This document shows positions 53,708 through 62,784 of a DNA stretch of 64,000 nucleotides, in pieces. Made by a program: the position numbers and the translations under genes. The notes beneath the pieces are model-generated. The model ran no database searches. It was not told where the DNA came from and worked only from the letters and a program-made list of their open reading frames with translations. Source of the DNA: JAHEJE01 sp965216335 (GTDB lineage Bacteria; Pseudomonadota; Alphaproteobacteria; Rhizobiales; Aestuariivirgaceae); contig OZ244154.1 of the NCBI GenBank assembly GCA_965216335.1, positions 1,116,001-1,180,000 on the forward strand, written 5' to 3'. Position 1 is the first letter of the stretch; every line of letters starts with the position of its first letter.

Positions 53708-54672
53708 CACGCCGCCGTTTCCGGCTGCCGTGTTGCCGGAGCGGCGCCGATATGCTGTTCGCCGCGCGCCTCGGCGCGCTCGACCTGCTCCTGGCGGGCC
53801 CGGTACCGTGCCTTCTGTTCGGCACTGGTGGCATCGAAACAGCGCGGGCAGCTTACCCCCGGCTCGTACTTCGCGGACGCCTTGTCATCATCACAGAGCG
53901 GCCAGCGGCAGGCATGGCACATGTCGAGCGATCCCGGCGCCAGCCCGTGTGTCACCGAGACCCGCTGGTCGAACACGAAACACTCGCCGTGCCAGGTGCT
54001 CTCCGCTTCCGGCACCGTTTCAAGATATTTCAGAATGCCGCCCTTGAGGTGAAACACCTCCTCGATGCCCTCGGCTTTCACGAACGCCGTCGCCTTTTCG
54101 CAGCGGATGCCGCCGGTGCAGAACATCGCCACCTTCGGCTTGCCGAATTCGCCCCGGTGTCGCCTGAACCATTCGGGAAAGTCGCGGAAACTCACGGTCT
54201 GAGGATCGACCGCGCCTTCGAACGTGCCGATGGCCACTTCGTAGTCGTTGCGCGTGTCGATCAGCACCACGTCGTCACGCCCGATCAGGTCGTTCCAGTC
54301 GCCCGGCTCGACATATTCACCCACCATCTCGTTGGGATCGACACCCGGCACGCCCATGGTGACGATCTCCGTTTTGAGCCGAACCTTCATGCGGTAGAAC
54401 GGGTTGGTTCCGGCAAACGACTCCTTGTGTTCAAGATCGGCCAGGCCCTCCAGCCCGCGCAGATAGGCGAGTACCCGGTCGATCCCGGCGCGCGAGCCGG
54501 CGATGGTGCCGTTGATGCCTTCGTGGGCCAGCAACAGGGTGCCCAGCACCCCGGCCGCGCAGCACACCTCCAGCATCGGCGCGCGCAGAGCTTGCGGGTC
54601 ATCGAACCTGGTAAACTTGTACAGCGCCGCAACGACGACCGGCAGATCGGTATCAGTCAAAGGGTGTCCCAT
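53707..54672 (-). CDS. trhO: tRNA uridine(34) hydroxylase/rhodanese-related TrhO
   Basis: The protein has 321 residues. The N-terminal acylphosphatase-like part has LLLAHEGINGTIAGSRAGI; the rhodanese domain has DTRNDYEVAIGTFEGAVDP and the active-site loop MFCTGGIRCEKATAF. A C-terminal zinc-finger-like region carries CHACRWPLC and SCPRC. This is the YceA/TrhO layout, which makes 5-hydroxyuridine at the wobble position of tRNAs. ATG 54672 (MGHPLTDTDLPVVVAALYKF) is preferred to the 54729 opening and overlaps the cupin gene end by 20 bp. Confidence 0.9.
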   Translation of the reverse strand: MGHPLTDTDLPVVVAALYKFTRFDDPQALRAPMLEVCCAAGVLGTLLLAHEGINGTIAGSRAGIDRVLAYLRGLEGLADLEHKESFAGTNPFYRMKVRLKTEIVTMGVPGVDPNEMVGEYVEPGDWNDLIGRDDVVLIDTRNDYEVAIGTFEGAVDPQTVSFRDFPEWFRRHRGEFGKPKVAMFCTGGIRCEKATAFVKAEGIEEVFHLKGGILKYLETVPEAESTWHGECFVFDQRVSVTHGLAPGSLDMCHACRWPLCDDDKASAKYEPGVSCPRCFDATSAEQKARYRARQEQVERAEARGEQHIGAAPATRQPETAA

Positions 54673-55126
54673 CCTTGCGCGTGAACCTAGCTGAGCTATA
54701 TCGCCCAGGCTGGCAGAACAGGTCAACATCGGGATAGTTGCCGGTGTCGAGATCGTTGCGGCTGCCGACCTCCAGGATCACCACCGGCGCATCCGAGCGG
54801 TTCTCGATACTGTGCCCGTCCTCGACACCGGCGGGAAACCCGGCGCACATCCCGGCGCTCAGGGTCTGCGCCCCTGCATCCGTCACCAGCGTCGCCTCGC
54901 CGCTCAGCACATAGACGAACTCATCCTCATGGCTGTGCCAGTGCCTGAGGGACGACGCGGCCCCCGGTATCAACTCGGTCACGTTGACGCCGAACTGAGT
55001 GAGCCCGAGCGCCGATGTCAGCGCTCTCTTGACGCGTCCTTGCGTGGACGCGGCAAACTCGGCCGGATAGCGCGAACCGGCAACAGCTTCAATTGAATTG
55101 GGGTTGAGAGCAGGACGTTTGGTCAT
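54653..55126 (-). CDS. Cupin domain protein
   Basis: This 157-residue protein has the cupin motif 1 pattern GAASSLRHWHSHEDEFVYVLSGEATLV (HxH and E ligands) and motif 2, GFPAGVEDGHSIENRSDAPVVILE. A short C-terminal tail is present. It is a single-domain metal-binding cupin; the activity cannot be read from sequence. ATG 55126 has AAAGGAG seven bases upstream. It precedes trhO and GST on the same strand, giving a three-gene operon. Confidence 0.85.
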   Translation of the reverse strand: MTKRPALNPNSIEAVAGSRYPAEFAASTQGRVKRALTSALGLTQFGVNVTELIPGAASSLRHWHSHEDEFVYVLSGEATLVTDAGAQTLSAGMCAGFPAGVEDGHSIENRSDAPVVILEVGSRNDLDTGNYPDVDLFCQPGRYSSARFTRKDGTPFD

Positions 55127-55223
55127 GAGTGATCTCCTTTGCCGCAAAGGAGACCACACCAACCGGACTGCAATCAATTCAATAAGTTTGCAGCAACGCA
55201 TCAGCCGCGCTGACGGCTTCCGG

Positions 55224-55502
55224 CTAGTTCTTGGATTGCTCCTGCGGGGTCACCGCCCCAGGTCGCGGCACGATTTCGCCGGTGTCGGCCGCTTCGCCCC
55301 TGTCCTGGCCGCTGCGCAGCGCTTCGATTGCGTCCACTTCGAGCTTGCGCGGCGAGGTCGGCAACAAGCTTCCCGCCTCGCCCTGCTCCCCAGAGGCTTC
55401 GGTCTCATCCGCCTTGTCGGTCCGGCCGATCTCAAGCTGCCGCGACGCCGGTCTGATCCGCATCTCGGGAAGAATCTTCGCTACCATTTCCACTTCGCCC
55501 AT
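55224..55502 (-). CDS. Hypothetical protein
   Basis: The 92-residue product is hydrophilic, rich in Glu, Arg and Ser, and likely disordered (MGEVEMVAKILPEMRIRPAS...). It has a good GGAGGG ribosome site before ATG 55502. No family is recognised. It lies 97 bp upstream of the cupin gene on the same strand. The ATG start is chosen over the earlier opening at 55601. Confidence 0.55.
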   Translation of the reverse strand: MGEVEMVAKILPEMRIRPASRQLEIGRTDKADETEASGEQGEAGSLLPTSPRKLEVDAIEALRSGQDRGEAADTGEIVPRPGAVTPQEQSKN

Positions 55503-55792
55503 GGCAAAGCCCTCCGTAATCTTGCGAGGACTTGACAAAGGCGATGCAGGAAATGCCATCCGGCCGAAGCATTCATGACCGGTTTCAAGGTGACGCCGCA
55601 ATCAAGCCTCGTGAGGCCGCACCTGCCCGACTTTCGAAGTGGTGCGGTTGGGGCGCAAACCCCAAAAAGACGTTGCGATCTGTCATGGATCTTACGAACA
55701 GCAGCCATGCTGTACGAACCGCCATTATAGCGGGCATTGTTTACCCGATACTAAACTAAAACTTGTAGATTTTAACGATCCATTGACTGTGT

Positions 55793-56221
55793 TCACCGCC
55801 TGCGGCGCACATACAGCTCCAGCCGGTGACGCACGATGTCATAGCCCAGCTCCGCCGCAATCTCAGCCTGCAGGCGCTCGATCTTCTCCGACTGGAACTC
55901 GATGACCTCTCCACTGTCGACATCGATCAGGTGATCGTGGTGCGGTTGGTCGGCGGTTTCGAACCGCGCCGGTTCGCCTTCGAATGCGTGCCGGTGGATC
56001 ACCCCCTCCTCCTCCAGCGTCGTCAGCGTGCGGTACACCGTCGACAGCGACACGTTCGGTTCGATCGCCTGGGCCCGCCGGTGCAGTTCGTTGGCATCGG
56101 GATGATCCGCCGCCGCCGCCAGCACCTTCAGCAGTGCCGCGCGCTGCCGGGTGATCCGCACCCCTGCCCGGCGCAGCGCGACCTCAAGTTGCCGCGCGTC
56201 GAGTTGCTGGTGATGAGTCAT
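55793..56221 (-). CDS. Fur-family regulator, likely Mur (manganese uptake regulator)
   Basis: This 142-residue protein has a winged helix with ITRQRAALLKVLAAAADHPDANELHRRAQAI and LSTVYRTLTTLEEEGVIHRHAF. The metal site HHDHLIDVDSGEVIEF follows. The structural CxxC pair of many Fur proteins is missing, as in alphaproteobacterial Fur/Mur. It is divergent from sitABCD, the Mn/Fe uptake operon, whose promoter holds TTGCAA repeats. The frame is open upstream; ATG 56221 is the best start on family length. A weak ribosome site makes it a little uncertain. Confidence 0.9.
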   Translation of the reverse strand: MTHHQQLDARQLEVALRRAGVRITRQRAALLKVLAAAADHPDANELHRRAQAIEPNVSLSTVYRTLTTLEEEGVIHRHAFEGEPARFETADQPHHDHLIDVDSGEVIEFQSEKIERLQAEIAAELGYDIVRHRLELYVRRRR

Positions 56222-56239
56222 CGCGACAATCAAGCCCAG

Positions 56240-56299
56240 TTGCAACGCATTTGCAAGACCTAGTTGCAAGTCATTCTTATTTGCATTGACTTCCTGCAA
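56240..56299. promoter_or_regulatory. Candidate Mur/Fur box array
   Basis: Three copies of the self-complementary word TTGCAA (56240-56245, 56251-56256, 56264-56269), plus TTGCAT (56281-56286) and CTGCAA (56294-56299), lie between mur and sitA. Spaced TTGCAA pairs resemble the Mn-responsive sites of rhizobial sit and mntH promoters. Confidence 0.6.
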
Positions 56300-56352
56300 C
56301 TCGTTCGCATATAGGAGAAAACCGAAGTTTCTAAACACGTTGCGTGGCCAGA

Positions 56353-57249
56353 ATGAATCAATTGATTGCCTGCATCGCCATTGTCTTGAGCCTGTTCGCA
56401 GCCCTGCCGGCAACCGCGGCAGAGAAATTCAAGGCCGTCACCACCTTCACCGTCATCGCCGACATGGCCCGCAACGTCGCGGGCGATACGGCGACCGTGG
56501 TCTCGATCACCAAGCCGGGCGCGGAAATCCACGGCTACCAGCCCACTCCGCGCGACATTCTGAAAGCCCAGGATGCCGACCTTGTTCTGTGGAACGGCCT
56601 CAACCTCGAACTGTGGTTCGAACAGTTCTTCGCCAATCTGCGCGATGTCCCCGCCGCCACCATCACAGACGGCATAGAGCCCATCGGCATCGGCGAGGGC
56701 TCCTACAAGGGCAAACCCAACCCGCACGCCTGGATGGGCCTCGACAACGCCCTGATCTACATCGACAACATCCGCGATGCCTTCGCCAAACACGACCCGG
56801 ACAACGCGGCCAGCTACGCCAGCAACGCGGAAAGCTACAAAGAGCAAATCCGCAGTGCCATTGGACCCTTGCGCGACCTCATTGCCAAAGTTCCCGAAGA
56901 CAAGCGCTGGCTCGTGACGTGCGAGGGCGCCTTCAGCTACCTGGCCCGCGATTTCGGCCTGAAGGAACTCTACCTGTGGCCGATGAACGCCGACCAGACC
57001 GGCACCCCCAAGCAGGTCCGCAAGGTCATCGACGGCGTGCGCGAACACAACATCCCGGTTGTGTTCTGCGAGAGCACCGTCAACACCGCACCGGCAAGGC
57101 AGGTCGCCCGTGAGACGGGCGCGAAGTACGGCGGCGTGCTTTATGTCGATTCGCTCACCGAACCAGACGGCCCCGTGCCCACCTACCTCGACCTCTTGCG
57201 GGTGACCTCTCAAACCGTTGCCGACGGACTGGCCGCTTCAAATGACTGA
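56353..57249 (+). CDS. sitA: Mn/Fe ABC transporter substrate-binding protein
   Basis: This protein has about 298 residues, with a signal peptide (residues 1-22, ATAA-EK). Cluster A-I metal-receptor features follow: the metal ligands EIHGYQPTPRD (His), KPNPHAWMGL (His), CEGAFSY (Glu) and YVDSL (Asp). It captures Mn2+ or Fe2+ in the periplasm. GTG 56344 is also possible; ATG 56353 is chosen. The stop overlaps sitB by eight bases, so the four sit genes form one operon. Confidence 0.93.
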   Translation: MNQLIACIAIVLSLFAALPATAAEKFKAVTTFTVIADMARNVAGDTATVVSITKPGAEIHGYQPTPRDILKAQDADLVLWNGLNLELWFEQFFANLRDVPAATITDGIEPIGIGEGSYKGKPNPHAWMGLDNALIYIDNIRDAFAKHDPDNAASYASNAESYKEQIRSAIGPLRDLIAKVPEDKRWLVTCEGAFSYLARDFGLKELYLWPMNADQTGTPKQVRKVIDGVREHNIPVVFCESTVNTAPARQVARETGAKYGGVLYVDSLTEPDGPVPTYLDLLRVTSQTVADGLAASND

Positions 57250-58132
57250 CCAATCGCCGGGCCTCGATGTCCAGGACATCACCGTTACCTACCGAAACGG
57301 CCTTACTGCCCTGCGTGACACCACCTTCAGCATTCCCGCCGGCACCATCACCGCGCTTGTCGGTGTGAACGGCGCCGGAAAATCCACCTTGTTCAAGGCC
57401 ATCATGGGCTTTGTCCCTGCCGCCAGGGGCGACATCAGCATCCTCGGCAAGACGGTGGCTGAAGCCCTCAAGGCCAACATTGTTGCCTACGTGCCGCAGG
57501 CCGAAGAGGTCGACTGGAGCTTCCCCGTCCTCGTCGAGGACGTGGTGATGATGGGCCGCTACGGCCACATGAACTTCCTGCGCATCGCCTCTGCCCGCGA
57601 CCGCCGGATCGCCGCCGAGGCCCTCGAACGTGTCGGCATGACCGCCTATGCCAAGCGCCAGATCGGCGAACTCTCCGGGGGCCAGAAGAAACGGGTCTTC
57701 CTCGCCCGTGCCCTGGCCCAGCAAGGCCGCGTCATTCTGCTCGATGAACCGTTCACCGGCGTCGATGTCGGTACCGAGGAAGCCATCATCAAGCTGCTGC
57801 GCGACCTGCGCGACGAAGGTTGCGTCATCCTGGTTTCGACCCACAATCTCGGCTCCGTTCCGGAATTCTGCGACCGCACCGTCATCGTCAAGGGCACCGT
57901 GCTCGACTACGGCCTGACCCGGGAAATCTTCACGCCGGCCAATCTCGAAAAGGCCTTCGGCGGTGTCCTGCGCCGCTTCGTGCTCGGCGGCGAGGAACTG
58001 CACGCCGACGACGACAGCCGCGCGGTGCGCATCTTCACCGACGATGAGCGCCCGCTGGTGGTTTACGACGATGAGACCCGCAAGGCCGGCGAGATCGGCG
58101 AAGACGAGACGGCCCGCGAGGACGCGCCATGA
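57242..58132 (+). CDS. sitB: Mn/Fe ABC transporter ATP-binding protein
   Basis: This 296-residue protein has Walker A GVNGAGKSTLFKAIMG, signature ELSGGQKKRVFLARALAQ, Walker B VILLDEPFTGVD and the H-loop STHNLGSV. Its C-terminal 40 residues form an acidic extension rich in Asp and Glu. It drives uptake by SitC/SitD. ATG 57242 overlaps sitA, and the stop overlaps sitC by four bases. Confidence 0.94.
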   Translation: MTDQSPGLDVQDITVTYRNGLTALRDTTFSIPAGTITALVGVNGAGKSTLFKAIMGFVPAARGDISILGKTVAEALKANIVAYVPQAEEVDWSFPVLVEDVVMMGRYGHMNFLRIASARDRRIAAEALERVGMTAYAKRQIGELSGGQKKRVFLARALAQQGRVILLDEPFTGVDVGTEEAIIKLLRDLRDEGCVILVSTHNLGSVPEFCDRTVIVKGTVLDYGLTREIFTPANLEKAFGGVLRRFVLGGEELHADDDSRAVRIFTDDERPLVVYDDETRKAGEIGEDETAREDAP

Positions 58133-59001
58133 TGAGCGTCCTCGCCGAACCCTTCGCCTATGCCTATATGACCAACGCCATGTGGGTCTCCGCCCTGGTC
58201 GGCGGCGTTTGCGCCTTCCTGTCGGCCTATCTCATGCTGAAGGGCTGGTCGCTGATCGGCGATGCGCTCAGCCACTCCATCGTGCCAGGCGTCGCCGGCG
58301 CCTACATGCTCGGCCTGCCGTTCTCGCTCGGCGCTTTTATCGCCGGCGGCCTGGCGGCGGCCTCTATGCTGTTTCTGCAGGAGCGTTCCGGCCTCAAGGA
58401 AGACACCATCATCGGTCTGATCTTCACCTCGTTCTTCGGCCTCGGCCTGTTCATGGTTTCCATCTCGCCGGCCTCCATCGACGTTCAGACCATCACCCTG
58501 GGAAACATCCTGGCCATCTCCCCGGGCGACACTCTCCAACTGGCAATCATCGGCCTGGTGTCGCTCACCGTGCTATCGCTCATCTGGAAGGACCTGATGA
58601 TCACCTTCTTCGATGAAAGCCACGCCCGCTCCATCGGCATCAACACGACGATGATGAAGGTCATCTTCTTCACCCTCTTGTCAGCCAGTTGCGTTGCCGC
58701 GCTGCAGACCGTGGGCGCCCTGCTGGTCATCGCCATGGTCGTCACACCCGGCGCCACCGCCTACCTGCTCACCGACCGCTTCCCGCGCCTCATCGCGCTC
58801 TCCGTCGCCATCGGCGTCGGCACAAGCTTCCTCGGCGCCTACATCTCCTACTTCCTCGACGGAGCCACCGGCGGCGTCATCATCTGCCTACAGACCCTGA
58901 TCTTCCTAACCGCCTTCTTCCTCGCCCCCAAGCACGGCCTTTTGGCCGCCCGCCGCCGCGCCGCCGAGGGCCTGCTTCCGCAACCGGAGCTGCGGCCATG
59001 A
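58129..59001 (+). CDS. sitC: Mn/Fe ABC transporter permease
   Basis: This 290-residue ABC-3-type membrane protein has about eight helices (for example FLSAYLMLKGWSLIGDALSHSIVPGVAGAYMLGLPF, the signature of the family). DLMITFFDESHARSIGINTTMMK is the coupling-helix region. It forms the metal channel with SitD. The ATGA overlaps at both ends show translational coupling with sitB and sitD. Confidence 0.94.
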   Translation: MMSVLAEPFAYAYMTNAMWVSALVGGVCAFLSAYLMLKGWSLIGDALSHSIVPGVAGAYMLGLPFSLGAFIAGGLAAASMLFLQERSGLKEDTIIGLIFTSFFGLGLFMVSISPASIDVQTITLGNILAISPGDTLQLAIIGLVSLTVLSLIWKDLMITFFDESHARSIGINTTMMKVIFFTLLSASCVAALQTVGALLVIAMVVTPGATAYLLTDRFPRLIALSVAIGVGTSFLGAYISYFLDGATGGVIICLQTLIFLTAFFLAPKHGLLAARRRAAEGLLPQPELRP

Positions 59002-59846
59002 TCGAGGAACTGCTGCTGCCCTTCCAGTTCGGCTTCATGCAAAAGGCCTTCCTTATCTCGGCCATCGTTGCCGTGCCTGCCGCCCTGCTCTCCTGCTACC
59101 TAGTGCTCAAGGGCTGGGCGCTGATGGGCGATGCCATCAGCCACGCCGTGCTGCCCGGCATCGTGCTCGCCTATGTCGCCGGCCTGCCGCTCATCCTCGG
59201 TGCCTTCGCCGCCGGCATGGTCTGCGCCCTGGCAACCGGCTACCTCAGCGCCAACAGCCGCATCAAACAGGACACGGTCATGGGCATCGTGTTTTCCGGC
59301 ATGTTCGGTCTCGGCATCGTGCTCTACACCAAGATCGAGACCGACGTGCACCTCGACCACATCCTGTTCGGCAACATGCTCGGCATTGGCGCAAACGACC
59401 TGTGGGCCGCCGGCCTGATCTCGCTTGCCGTCTCCGCCATCCTGATCGCCAAATGGCGCGACTTCCTCTTGCACGCCTTCGATGCCGCCCAGGCCCGCGC
59501 CAGCGGCCTGCCGGTGAAACTGCTGCACTACGGCTTGCTCACCATCCTGTCGCTGACCATCGTCGCAACGCTCAAGGCCGTCGGCCTCATCCTCGCCATC
59601 GGTCTGCTGATCGCCCCCGGCGCCATCGCCTTCCTCATCACAAGGCAATTCGGCACCATGCTCATCGCCGCCGTCGCCATCACCCAGGCTGCCATGTTCA
59701 CCGGCATCTACCTTAGCTTCTTCCTCGACAGCGCCCCCGCCCCGACCATCATTCTGGTCCTGACGGCGGTGTTCGTGACAGTGTTCCTGGTCCGCTTGCG
59801 GCGGACCGGCACGAGCAACGCACCGGCCACATCGCTCTCAGACTGA
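58998..59846 (+). CDS. sitD: Mn/Fe ABC transporter permease, second subunit
   Basis: This 282-residue protein is a paralogue of SitC with the same motifs (LSCYLVLKGWALMGDAISHAVLPGIVLAYVAGLPLILGA, and DFLLHAFDAAQARASGLPVKLLHYGLL). A long open frame reaching back to 58689 is only a shadow of sitC. The true start is ATG 58998, overlapping sitC by four bases. It is the last gene of the operon and ends next to the convergent ankyrin gene. Confidence 0.93.
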   Translation: MIEELLLPFQFGFMQKAFLISAIVAVPAALLSCYLVLKGWALMGDAISHAVLPGIVLAYVAGLPLILGAFAAGMVCALATGYLSANSRIKQDTVMGIVFSGMFGLGIVLYTKIETDVHLDHILFGNMLGIGANDLWAAGLISLAVSAILIAKWRDFLLHAFDAAQARASGLPVKLLHYGLLTILSLTIVATLKAVGLILAIGLLIAPGAIAFLITRQFGTMLIAAVAITQAAMFTGIYLSFFLDSAPAPTIILVLTAVFVTVFLVRLRRTGTSNAPATSLSD

Positions 59847-61094
59847 GTGTCGCTTGGTCACAAGTGCCATTTCTTCTGCGACCAAAGCCTCCACACTAAC
59901 TTCGGCGGGAAATCCCTCTTCCCCCGTCAGGTAGGAGATGAACGCCAGCTTAAAGTCATCGAGCCGGTCGTAGAGCTCGTCGGGGTCTATCCCGGTGATG
60001 TGTTCCTCATGCCCCTGCACGACCACACAGGTCACGGCGACGACCAGATATTCGAACGTGTCATGACACAGCCGGGCCAGGACACGCGGCAGCGGGTCCC
60101 GGTACGAGCGCCCTTCCGCAAGCCCGCGGACCGCTGCGCACAACCGTTCGAACCGCCGCGCCCGCCACATTTGTTTTTCGTGATAGAGCGCAATGAAGGA
60201 TGATTCCGCATAGTCGGGACCGCCGGACGAATTCTGCAGCAGCAGCGCAACAAACACCGTCAGCCGGGTCCGGCGGTCTCCGGCGGCGCCTTCGGCAAAG
60301 GCATTGAGGATATCGGCCACACTCAGACCATGGGCATCGCGCGCCTCCGGGTCGGCCCCGGCAGCCTGCAAGTCGGCCAGGATGTCGTCGTCGCCGTTGT
60401 AAGCCGCAAAATGCGCCGGTGTGCGGCCCATTCCGTCGGCAAGGTCGAGCTGCGAACCCTCGGCAATCAGTGCCCGCGCTGCATCCCTGTGGCCGTACTG
60501 GACGGCAAGGTACAGCGCGTTGAGGCCGTCGGCATTGAGCGCATCCGTCTCTGCCCCGGCCGCCAGCAGCGCCGGAATGACCCGGGCATTGCCGTCCTCG
60601 GCGGCACAGTGCAGCGGCGTTTCCTCAACACCGCGCCCATCCAGCGCCATGACCTGCGCTCCGGCGGCAAGCAGCGCCTCGACCGTCGCCGGCGAACCCG
60701 TCGCTGCAGCATGATGCAGCGGCAGCAGATCGAACCGGTCACGCACCATCACGTCCGAGCCGGCCGCAATCAGTGCCAATGCGGCGTCCTCCCCGTCGCG
60801 CCAGCGGCCTGCCCACAGCGCATTGGCCAGCGCCGTATCGCCATCTCCGGCGGCAACACCGGCATCGGCGCCCCAGGCGATCAGCTGCCGGACGGCCCGC
60901 CCGTAACAGCCCCGCGCGGCGGCATGCAGGGCGGTCTCACCGTCCTCGTCTGCCGAGTTTACGGCTGCGGCACGCTCATCCTCCGGCACCGCCTCCAGCG
61001 CCTGCAGCGCGTCTGCAACGGCCGCATCATCTTCATCGTTGGCCGCATCGGCCAGGCGCGCGAACAATTCTTCCGCCGATGGCTGCTTTGCCAT
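59838..61094 (-). CDS. Ankyrin-repeat protein
   Basis: This 418-residue protein has about seven ankyrin repeats (residues 55-285), for example LPLHHAAATGSPATVEALLAAGAQVMALD and TPLHCAAEDGNARVIPALLAAGAETDALN. A 130-residue helical C-terminal part (from about 290) has no recognised family. Ankyrin repeats bind other proteins, and no enzyme domain is visible. ATG 61094 has GGGAGG upstream. The stop region overlaps the end of sitD by nine bases, convergently. It is 50 bp after the ABC exporter permease and may be co-transcribed with it. Confidence 0.85.
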   Translation of the reverse strand: MAKQPSAEELFARLADAANDEDDAAVADALQALEAVPEDERAAAVNSADEDGETALHAAARGCYGRAVRQLIAWGADAGVAAGDGDTALANALWAGRWRDGEDAALALIAAGSDVMVRDRFDLLPLHHAAATGSPATVEALLAAGAQVMALDGRGVEETPLHCAAEDGNARVIPALLAAGAETDALNADGLNALYLAVQYGHRDAARALIAEGSQLDLADGMGRTPAHFAAYNGDDDILADLQAAGADPEARDAHGLSVADILNAFAEGAAGDRRTRLTVFVALLLQNSSGGPDYAESSFIALYHEKQMWRARRFERLCAAVRGLAEGRSYRDPLPRVLARLCHDTFEYLVVAVTCVVVQGHEEHITGIDPDELYDRLDDFKLAFISYLTGEEGFPAEVSVEALVAEEMALVTKRHSV

Positions 61095-61144
61095 GCACAA
61101 GACCTCCCTGACTTGCCGCGAACCGGCAGCCGGTACCGCTGGCG

Positions 61145-62779
61145 TCACTCGATGTTTTCGCTCACTTTGAACCGTCTGAAGGCAATTGCCAACATCGGCA
61201 CCATGGCCAGGCCGGCCGCCATGACCACCAGCCACGCCACGCTGACCAGGGTCACCTGACCGCCTCCGCTGGCAATCTGCGCGGCAATACCCATCGCCCT
61301 GGCCATGGCGATCACCAGGAAAATGACGAACGTCTTGGCAACAAAATCGACCAGCGTGCGCCCGAGAAAGTCGAAGTCCACCCGCCCCACCGGCACCAGC
61401 TTGGTTGGAAAGACAAGAAACACCAGGTTCTCCAGGCCGTACAGAACCAGGTTGAACGGCACGACAAACAGGATCGCCGTCAGCAGGATCACCACCGACG
61501 TCAGTTCGACAAATGGCACAATGCTGACGATCATCACCGTCTGGATCAGGCTGGCCAGCGCCACCGGAACCACCAGTTGCCCGGCGCACACCCGCCAGGG
61601 GGCCACCGGCAATGTCTTGTAGAATGCCACCAGACCAAGCTCGCCGCGGAAATCGCACACCAGCGAGCGCGGCATGACGAAGGCGATCAGAAAGTACAGT
61701 CCGCCCAGCACCCCGCTCGAAGTCGACGAGATACCGGCCGCCGTTACGACCGGCCCGGTGAGCACACCGATGGCCAAAAACACCAGCACCACCCGGCCTG
61801 AATTTCTGTATGCATTGATCGCCTGCCGCCAGGCAACCGGACCGATGCCGCCCAGCCGCGGTGCCCGGCGCCGCGACTGCCACGTCGTCCTGTCGCTGGC
61901 CCAGAACGAGCCGCCGCGCTTGATCCGCACCCAGCGGTTGCTCAACCGGCTGTACTCCGCCAGCGACCGGTCGGCCACCAGCCGGTCGAGCCCGATCACG
62001 GTCATCAGCAGTGTCGCATTGATCGCCAGCGCCACCGCTGCCCAGCCGATCAGACCGGGCCACACGGTTTCAGACAGCAGCACATTTGCGAACACCGCAA
62101 AGGGCGCCAGCAGCACGCTGCCCGGTGTCGAATAGCGAAAGTCCGACAGTGCCGAGACAACATTCACCCTGGTCACCGCAAGCACGTAGAACACCACCAC
62201 CACGGCGACCCCGGCCGCCGCCAGCACTGCCGGCTTGCGCAGCCGGCCCAGCGCATCGCCGCCAAAGGCCTGCACCGCCATCTTGATCGCCGCGGTGCTC
62301 AGCTGCACGAACAGCAACGTCAGCAATGTCCCGACGAACGCCGCCGGCGCCGTGCTCGCCCGGGGTGGAACCAGCAGCGTGATGATCGCCGCGCTTGCCA
62401 CCGCGCCGATCGCATATGTCGCGAACTTGTAGACCACCAGGTCGCGCCGCCTGAACGGCCCGGCGAACAGATGGTTGATCTCGTTTTGCGAAAAATACAG
62501 CGCCGGCCCGGTCGCCACGAACACCGTGAACAGGCAGGCCGCGAACAGCCCGAGCGGCAAAAACACATGAAGCTGGGCCCGCAGAACATCCGGCGCCAGC
62601 GCCCCGCCATCGCCAAATAACCCCGCGGCATCGCCGCCGCGCGCCCGCACCAGCAGCCACACCACCCCGGCCACGATGGCCAGGAAGGCCACGCCCTTGG
62701 CGCTTGCCAACTGGCCCAGGCGATGCCGCGAGCCGCCGCGTAACCGCAGCATTATGAGCTGCAACAGGGCGCCGTCCAT
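61145..62779 (-). CDS. ABC exporter permease, ABC-2-like
   Basis: This 544-residue membrane protein has about twelve hydrophobic segments, in two halves joined by a soluble loop (residues 285-320, RIKRGGSFWASDRTTWQSRRRAPR). The segment GPALYFSQNEINHLFAGPFRRRDLVVYKFATYA marks putative ABC-exporter permeases of the ATP-driven export class. The substrate is unknown. It starts at ATG 62779, 5 bp after the ATPase gene, with which it is coupled. Confidence 0.85.
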   Translation of the reverse strand: MDGALLQLIMLRLRGGSRHRLGQLASAKGVAFLAIVAGVVWLLVRARGGDAAGLFGDGGALAPDVLRAQLHVFLPLGLFAACLFTVFVATGPALYFSQNEINHLFAGPFRRRDLVVYKFATYAIGAVASAAIITLLVPPRASTAPAAFVGTLLTLLFVQLSTAAIKMAVQAFGGDALGRLRKPAVLAAAGVAVVVVFYVLAVTRVNVVSALSDFRYSTPGSVLLAPFAVFANVLLSETVWPGLIGWAAVALAINATLLMTVIGLDRLVADRSLAEYSRLSNRWVRIKRGGSFWASDRTTWQSRRRAPRLGGIGPVAWRQAINAYRNSGRVVLVFLAIGVLTGPVVTAAGISSTSSGVLGGLYFLIAFVMPRSLVCDFRGELGLVAFYKTLPVAPWRVCAGQLVVPVALASLIQTVMIVSIVPFVELTSVVILLTAILFVVPFNLVLYGLENLVFLVFPTKLVPVGRVDFDFLGRTLVDFVAKTFVIFLVIAMARAMGIAAQIASGGGQVTLVSVAWLVVMAAGLAMVPMLAIAFRRFKVSENIE

Positions 62780-62784
62780 ATCCG

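Noticed and set aside
59838..62063. 741-codon frame joining the ankyrin protein to sequence over the exporter permease
   Set aside because: The upstream half overlaps the permease gene in another frame; a strong ribosome site precedes ATG 61094, which starts the ankyrin protein.
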